This document shows positions 57,920 to 64,000 of a stretch of DNA of 64,000 nt, piece by piece. The number at the start of each line of letters is the position of its first letter. Position 1 is the first letter of the stretch. Position numbers and translations under genes: made by a program. Location of the stretch: the NCBI RefSeq assembly GCF_010093595.1, contig NW_022985445.1, forward strand, positions 372,001 through 436,000. The letters run 5' to 3'. This stretch comes from Mytilinidion resinicola. Its lineage: Eukaryota > Ascomycota > Dothideomycetes > Mytilinidiales > Mytilinidiaceae. Under the pieces are notes generated by a model. The model was not told the origin of the DNA, did no database searches, and was given only the letters and a program-made list of their open reading frames with translations.

Positions 57920-58582
57920 CTACGCCTTCGCACTCGCGCGGAGCTTGGCAACGGTCTTCTGGACCTCGAAGCGTCTCTGTATGCATAGTCAGTACACCAT
58001 TCTGAAGAAAACCCCTCGCAGCCTCATGATATGACCAAATTCGGATTATGATCGTGGCCCCACGTTCCAGGGCAGATTCGATGACCATATGAAAGGAGTA
58101 CAACGCACCGCCTTCTTTAGCTTCATAACCTTGAATCGCTCAAAGTCGTTCAGCTGCTTCCTCTTGGCGAATCGGCCTTGTGTCTTTGCCCAGTTGCTCT
58201 CCGCGAACTTGCTCTCCACTCCCTCCGACTCCCAGATCTTCTTCACAAATCCATTACCGGCGGCTCGTGGTAGCTTGGGGATGACGATAGGCGTGAGGGA
58301 GAGACCTGACAGGGCGACGGATTGGCGGGGAACGACCTTGTCCTTGTCGGAGGATGGGCCGTCAACGAGCACCTGTGCGAGTGTGAGTAAAGATCCAACT
58401 CGAGCCACATTTCATCCTGCATTTCCGCCAAAAGCAGTCCTCGGGTTTCTACGTACGCGCTTGTGATCAATGATCTCGACGATAGCAGCCAGGCGGCCTT
58501 CGTACGCTCCGGAGCTGAAGAGCACGACGCGGCCGACCTCGACATGCCGCCATTGACTAGTTTGGATGTCCGGTTCACCCAT
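57920..58582 (-). CDS. RPL14: 60S ribosomal protein L14 (eL14)
   Basis: Exons (minus strand) 58582-58457, 58372-58109 and 57976-57920; 148 residues. Seen: [116 protein letters not shown]. This is the KOW-fold eL14 with its basic C-terminal helix. The second intron (132 nt) is longer than most in the window. Confidence 0.95.
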
Positions 58583-59889
58583 TGCGACTGTTTGAATCTG
58601 CTAGCCGTAATTAGTGGGAGACAGACAGCAGTTGGTGTCCTGAGCAGTTGCACGTACTGTCCTGTGTTGAGGTGAGGCTGGAGTGTGATGTCGTGAATCT
58701 CAAAGACCTGAAGTCGAATTGTGATGGTGGGCGGCGGATTTTCGGATAAATTGCGCCAAGGCTATCTAAGCGAGTTGGAACTTTTTCGTTGCCTTCCGCA
58801 ACTTCAGTCCTGGACATTCCTCTTCTCTTCAACCAACATCATCAAATCTGTAAGTTCCACACTTCCCTCCTCCGCACCTATCTCTCGTGATGAAATAATT
58901 TGCGATTGACTCTGGCGACCGGAGGCCCTCGCCGGGGCTTCTCAACGGCGTCGGGGCTATGATATTCATTCTTACATATTCTGACACCAACACACCCACA
59001 TCGCTTCCGCGCACAGAGTTTGTTGGACGCACTCGCTGACTCCTCGAAGATATAGCTTCTCACACGCCACCGCTGTGCGGTCTCAAGACTTCCATCTCGA
59101 ACAGTTCACGTCTGCTTCTGCTACGCGACGCGCGACTTGTACACACCATGATGTAGCTCACTAAACACAAAAGGCGGAACACACTGCAGGCAGCAAATCA
59201 GTAGACCAAGTCTCGCAATTTATCCTGGCCTAAGAATATGTAAGGTAAAAAAAACTTTTACTTGCGGTTCACACGACACACCTTCCAATGATTAGAAACT
59301 TTTTATCCGCCTAGATAGTAAATGACTCTTCGGAGACTGACTATACAAATCACCAAGATCACTGAGGAACACCATTACTTCCCCCATTGTATTCAGCAAA
59401 TTTGCATCTTCGATTGCTAATACTCTCGGTTTCAGTAGTGATTTGCATGACATAACGGAGGAGCATTGAAAATCTGCTTTTGGTTATTGGGCATCACAAC
59501 ATATAGACGTAGTTATCATACTTAGTAATGACATACAGTGCCTCGTCATTAATCCATGTACACTGTTCTGCCGCTGCCTGAGGTGACCCAGCGGGCTTAC
59601 TGATTGGTCCCATCAACAAAGTTTAGAATTCCCCCCCCCAAGAAAAAAGCGTCGACGAGCTTCAACTAGCGCCAGACAAGTGTGTACGGATCTGTGACGA
59701 GTTATTGAATCTCGTCTCTTCAGCACACAGTTCCACATGACTAGCAATTCCTCAACGCGAACGTGAATGTGACCTCGTTCTGCTTCAACTTATATACACC
59801 ACCAGCATCCTAGTCGACTAATATGATCTACCAATTCTCTCTCAAACGCTAATTCAAGCTGCACCAAGTGATAGCCCGCTGATGTTGGG
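58583..59889. other. Intergenic, RPL14 promoter and 3' flank of F-box-like gene
   Basis: 1.3 kb without a long frame. A homopolymer C run near 59631 and AT-rich patches occur. No tRNA or other RNA gene recognised. Confidence 0.55.
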
Positions 59890-61095
59890 CTAATCTGACC
59901 CTCCGCCGGTGATTCTGCGACCGTATTGAGTATACAGCTTGGTGAGAAGCTCCCGCGCGATTAGGCCTCGCTCGAAAGATGTTCGGGGATCAAATTTCGG
60001 TCCAGAATACGGGAATGAAACAGTTCCAGTGAAGTCGGTTTGCCCTTTCTCGTAGAAGTTCAGCGAGAAGCTCTCCGCTTTCTTCAACATATCTCTTAGC
60101 CATGCACCGATGGGTTCGCCTCTCTCTTCTGCTTGCCCTGCCCAGTTCCACAGCGATGGATCGTGAAAGTCTACGCCGTCCTTGCGCGGGAGGATCTGCG
60201 CGTTGAAGAGCAGATGGCGGACAACCTGCCTGTTGCACCCGTAATCGATAACCGCAGCCTGAAGGAAATCGGTTGATAATGCGTTCCCTACGCCCAGTAG
60301 AACAGCAAGCGCTGCAACAGCTCGTTCGTTTCCTTCTTCAATGGCCTGATGAAGCCCTTGCTTTGCCGTCTCTCCTGCCATCGAGCCCGCCCAATCAATC
60401 TCGCCATGGAAGCAGACCAGAACATACAGAAGGTTCGCCTTGTCCACGGTCCAAGGTCCGGAAAGAAGTCGGTCAGGGATGAAAAAACCTTCCGCGAACC
60501 CTAGATAGTCAATCTTGTATAGCTTGTACGGCCATAAGCCCTCCAGGTAGCTTGGATCTGGAGCTTGAATTGCGGTGTCACCCCATCCACTCGCTTCTGA
60601 TTTGCGTTTGAGGAGGGAATAGGCTCTCTCCGCATAGCTGAGGAAGAACGGCCATGTGAAGAACCGGCAGGCTAGGAGCTCTGATTGAAGGGATACTGGC
60701 GGGTCCTGATCGTCACGCGTATCGAAGAAGGCCTTGATGCAAAATTGAAGGCGGATGCTGTGTGCAGATAGCTTGGCGCCGAGTAGCGAAGAGCTCTGGG
60801 GTAACGCAATATTCATGCTATGAAGAAAGACAATTTCTAGGAGTTCTTGGGGAATACCCTGGAGAGAGGGTTTTGCTGGCTGCGCCATCATCTTGGAACG
60901 TCTTTTTGCTCGCTGTTGTCGTGATTGTGATTCGGACTGCAATTTCTGCCGCTTCACAGGCCGGGATGGAGAATCGCTTCGAAGAGAGTTCACGGAAGAG
61001 GCTACTGAACTTGACCGACTTTCATAGCCTTGGATTGACGACAGCTGCGGTGGTGCTTTTCGTTTCCCCCTGATTTTGATCGCGGTCAGCGCCAT
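59890..61095 (-). CDS. F-box-like/ankyrin-like fungal protein
   Basis: Intronless, 401 residues from the ATG at 61095. A basic Ser/Arg-rich N-terminus with nuclear-localisation-like stretches (RPVKRQKLQSE, RQQRAKRRSKMM) precedes an F-box-like helix (LQGIPQELLEIVFLHSMNIA). The middle is rich in aromatic residues (CRFFTWPFFLSYAERAYSLL) and the part at about 245-300 looks like degenerate ankyrin helices (KQGLHQAIEEGNERAVAALA, FLQAAVIDYGCNRQVVRHLL). Such proteins are widespread in Dothideomycetes and uncharacterised. It is divergent from NUP53 with 161 bp between starts. Confidence 0.7.
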   Translation of the reverse strand: MALTAIKIRGKRKAPPQLSSIQGYESRSSSVASSVNSLRSDSPSRPVKRQKLQSESQSRQQRAKRRSKMMAQPAKPSLQGIPQELLEIVFLHSMNIALPQSSSLLGAKLSAHSIRLQFCIKAFFDTRDDQDPPVSLQSELLACRFFTWPFFLSYAERAYSLLKRKSEASGWGDTAIQAPDPSYLEGLWPYKLYKIDYLGFAEGFFIPDRLLSGPWTVDKANLLYVLVCFHGEIDWAGSMAGETAKQGLHQAIEEGNERAVAALAVLLGVGNALSTDFLQAAVIDYGCNRQVVRHLLFNAQILPRKDGVDFHDPSLWNWAGQAEERGEPIGAWLRDMLKKAESFSLNFYEKGQTDFTGTVSFPYSGPKFDPRTSFERGLIARELLTKLYTQYGRRITGGGSD

Positions 61096-61256
61096 GTATA
61101 GACAACGGGTGCCTGGGAGGCGTCGTCACGGAAAGCTCTAAAAACGGCCCTTGGCGCGGAGATTCGTTTTTCCTCTCCAAACAAAACATCCCAGCTACAC
61201 TTCACTTCATCAACCTCGCCGCTGACACCGTTCTTTCTGTCGCGCTCCTTCCCACG
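61096..61256. promoter_or_regulatory. Divergent promoter, F-box-like gene and NUP53
   Basis: 161 bp between opposing start codons. No specific element is claimed. Confidence 0.45.
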
Positions 61257-62606
61257 ATGCAGGTTCACGCAGTTCCGGATGCTGAGCGCGTCCACGACTC
61301 CCTTGGGCGCCAGCTCCCCTGGGGTTTCGAATATGCCGAGTGAGTTCAAGTCCAGGTCTTTACCAACAGCTGTAGCATAGCTAACCCGTTTCTATCGCGT
61401 CGTAGCTCCGATCACAACCAGCGTCGCCTGCCAGAAGAGAAGGGTCCGTTCGGAAAGTCGACGAGAGGGAGGCTGGGCAAGTCACGAAGCAAGACAGCGA
61501 CCCCTGCGCGAACTGTCGACCAAGCGAAGCTCGAGAACTTGCGCGCCATCGACGACATATTTACCGCCTTCAAGAACGAGTCCAAGAGCAAGGAGAGCCA
61601 GACAAGTCCAAGGAAACCAGGTGGAGGGCTCGCAGCTTCGCAATCGGCGCCGAACCTCGACATCGGCGGAGCCAACGCTACGGCTGGTGCTCAGCAAACA
61701 GTCTCTGGGGAGCCGACGCCTGTGATCCTGTATGGATACGGGAGCGATCTACAATGGGCAGCGATTGATCACTATGAAAAGGTATCCAACGGATTCATCT
61801 ACGAAGAATATGAGCGCAATCCCACACAACAGAGATACAACCTTTCCTTGAGTCTCCATCGGTCAGCCGCGCAACGAACTCTCACAAAAGAAGCCCTTCG
61901 GAAAACCAACCAGTTCGTTGGAGGCCATCACTGGATCAAAGTCACTTTCGATTCGCCAGAGTCCGCTGAACGCGCCTGTCATTATTCACCGCACGTAATT
62001 CATGGGTATCAGGTTCATGCAGAGAGATATAGAGGGACTGGACCAAACGCGGATGTTGCCTTTCCAGCTACGACTGGGCTGTTCTCTTCGCAAACTAGCT
62101 CGCCAAATCCGTCCTCAACAACACTTCCTGCGGCATCACAGTCACAGACCTCCGAGACTGCGTCATCCGCGACAGCAACCGCGTCGATACCAGCTTCTAC
62201 GGTCCAGACTACCAGTAGTCGGAGTGTCGCAGGAGCGAGAGTGGGAGGTGTCCAAGGTAATCAAGCACATGCCATCGAGCCTGCACGCGCAGTTGCATCG
62301 GGCGCGCAACGGGAACCAGCCCGACAACCCACCCTCCGGATCAAGAATGCCAAATTAGGAAAGATGCTGTCAGCGGAGCAAGCGCTCCTTCCAGCGGCTC
62401 CCCTCTGGCAACAGACAATGAGAAGTGTACCCGTGCTCGGCTGGGTGTTTGGCAGTGGACATGAAATCATCGGCAATCAAGTGCCGCGTAAGGCGGATGG
62501 GGCTTTCGACTCCGATGGTGCGAGCGTCTACTGGAAGTTCTGGTACATGATCGATTCTTGTTTCGGGACCGACTTCTGTGGTGTTCGGGGAGACGAAGAT
62601 GACTAG
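61257..62606 (+). CDS. NUP53: Nucleoporin Nup53/Nup35 (MPPN RRM-fold)
   Basis: Exons 61257-61339 and 61406-62606; 427 residues. A Nup93-complex scaffold member that bends the pore membrane and anchors Nup170 and Nic96. Seen: N-terminal linear motif LPWGFEYADSDHNQRRLPEE, IDDIFTAFKNESKSKES, and the atypical RRM of the Nup35 family (TPVILYGYGSDLQWAAIDHY, EEYERNPTQQRYNLSL, HWIKVTFDSPESAERACHYS, GYQVHAERYRGTGP). A Ser/Thr-rich linker follows, then a C-terminal region with WQQTMRSVPVLGWVFGSGHE that may form the membrane-binding amphipathic helix. Confidence 0.88.
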
Positions 62607-62909
62607 AGACCTGGTCTCGGCAGCTGGGAGTTACGGAAGGGGCTGGCTAGGAAGGTTTTGCATTTTTGCATGGCATGGCGTTTCTGGTAGACCGTATATT
62701 TGGCAGGCACACTGGCATCTCGACATCTCTTTGACTCCAAGTTGGAAGCGTTTAAGCTACGTTGCGGGCTACCATACTTCAGAATACCCGCTTCATTCTG
62801 TATACATTGATATGAAATCAAGAATGATACAACTCTGTTCTTCTCCACTGCAAACTCTTTGAAGCGATTCGAGGCATCCACGACAGTAGCAGGAAGTTGT
62901 GTACAGATC

Positions 62910-63230
62910 CTATGACGAGGCGCTGCTTTCCTTCACCCCCAACGCCTGAAGCGCCTCCTCGAGTTGCTACTTCAGGTCATCCCTCTCCGCTTCCAGTTCT
63001 GTGACTCGCATCTTCTGCGCCTCAATCGTGCACTTCAGCGCTTGCGTGTTGTCCTTTAGTATACCAATGGCATGAGTGGCGACACCATCAAGTCCAATGT
63101 CGGTGCCGTGTTGCACTCTAGCGTAGAGGTCTGTGTCCCTATTCGGGCGCACGACAAAGTGCTCGCCGCCGCAGGGAAGGCAGTCTTCCCGATCGTAGTA
63201 GAGGCCGTTGAGGCGGTCGTTTTGGTTCAT
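62910..63230 (-). CDS. Small coiled-coil protein, unknown; main frame stops at 62967, same frame continues to 62910
   Basis: From the ATG at 63230 (MNQNDRLNGLYYDREDCLPC) 87 codons run to a TAG at 62967-62969. The same frame then continues 18 codons to a TAG at 62910. The end before the first stop and the extension form one heptad-like helix (EAQKMRVTELEAERDDLK, stop, QLEEALQALGVKESSAS). Two Cys precede an acidic/Gly stretch (CLPCGGEHF). The stop context is AAG TAG CAA CTC, close to the viral-type read-through context. The family is unknown; the first 63 codons look like a small conserved fungal protein but I cannot name it. Confidence 0.5.
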
Positions 63231-64000
63231 GGCTAGACCTTGGAGGATTGTAGGTGGGCTGAGGTTGGACGGGCGCAAGCTTTTATGAGAGAAGCTGGGG
63301 CAGATTCGTCACTGCCTTTTTTCGACCTCCTTCTGGTGTTTGTACCATGTGTCTCGGTAGGTCCTGGAGCCAGCTGGTTTAAGATCAGGGCGAGAAGAGG
63401 CGCGAAGACGTTTGGCTTTGTCGTCCGTTCTCGATGATGATGGAATTGCTCGAAAAGGGGCGTTGAATCGAGCTCGTCGCTACCGTTACGGAACAAGAAG
63501 TTGTGCGCCGTTTACGTGATGTATTGGATGATGATGATTGATGTAGAGAAGAGAGAGAGAGGTCTGGAGGCAGGTGAGGCTATACAAGAGGTGCTGTGCA
63601 CCTTCCGTAGCCCTCGCCACTACTCCCTGGCAGCTGCCCTGGAAAACCTGAATAACTCATGGCTGATGTATCCGGTCAGCGAAATTGAAGACGATAAAAA
63701 GATCCACTACCATAACGTACTGAGGGAATTTAGAGTTCTCTGCCGATTTACATCATTTCGAGGGTGTTTCCATTGTGCTGTTGTTCAGTGATATGTTGGG
63801 AGTGCTCTAATATAAACTCAGACATCCTTGGGCATGTGACCTCCTACCAGCTTCGATTTCGTCCAGAGTGCTGACTTCTATCATCAACCCTTAAACAGTG
63901 GCAATCCAAAGCCAATGTACCGACCTCCCAGTAGTAAAACAGTCGCCAGTGTGTTGTCATCTGTGCTCAGATCATCGACCGACAACGCTGCGTCCAATCA
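63231..64000. other. Right edge of window
   Basis: 770 bases with short frames only; no gene supported. A gene could begin beyond the edge. Confidence 0.5.

Overview
The window is nuclear DNA of a filamentous ascomycete (Pezizomycotina). The signs are short introns (mostly 48-75 nt, GT-AG) in conserved eukaryotic genes, a HET-domain gene, fungus-specific families (CSC1/RSN1 channel, Tsl1-type trehalose subunit, fungal GH79) and a transposon copy with RIP-like decay. The CYP51 resembles those of Dothideomycetes (Mycosphaerella-like fungi), so I lean to that class; this is inference. I saw no tRNA, rRNA or CRISPR array. All exon joins were worked out by hand from splice consensus, reading frame and family conservation.

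Layout: 1-5.7 kb holds the 3' end of ATG1 and the XPF/RAD1 nuclease. 6.4-18 kb holds a large F-box protein, a CSC1-type cation channel, divergently transcribed PCH2, and a HET-domain protein. 18-21 kb is a gene-poor stretch with decayed gene pieces, followed by a 14-TM-type MFS exporter (21.0-22.9 kb).

23.7-35 kb is an accessory stretch. Two related Tc1/mariner-type elements lie in opposite orientation, each with 28-bp terminal repeats and a TA duplication. One (32.2-33.9 kb) has an intact transposase; the other (23.7-25.4 kb) is half decayed. Between them lie a GH79 gene broken by a stop codon and a frameshift, and an apparently intact TSL1/TPS3-like trehalose synthase subunit. Just beyond the second element is a membrane-protein gene cut by an in-frame TAG.

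35-47 kb returns to conserved genes: CYP51 (with a GC-AG intron), the RAD53/CHK2 kinase (with a 17-nt exon), an F-box protein, ATG10, U1A/U2B'', ARPC1 and RPS2. 47-51 kb is accessory again and holds an unrecognised, probably broken gene. 51.9-54.3 kb holds an SDR and a polytopic protein resembling the AveC spirocyclase family. 55-63 kb holds ATP7, NAC-alpha, RPL14, an F-box-like protein, NUP53 and a small coiled-coil protein.

The genes do not form one pathway. Housekeeping functions (autophagy, DNA repair and checkpoint, translation, sterol synthesis) are interrupted by accessory islands where transposons and disrupted genes collect. The most novel items are the AveC-like fungal membrane protein, the paired transposons with one-sided decay, and several otherwise intact genes carrying one in-frame stop.
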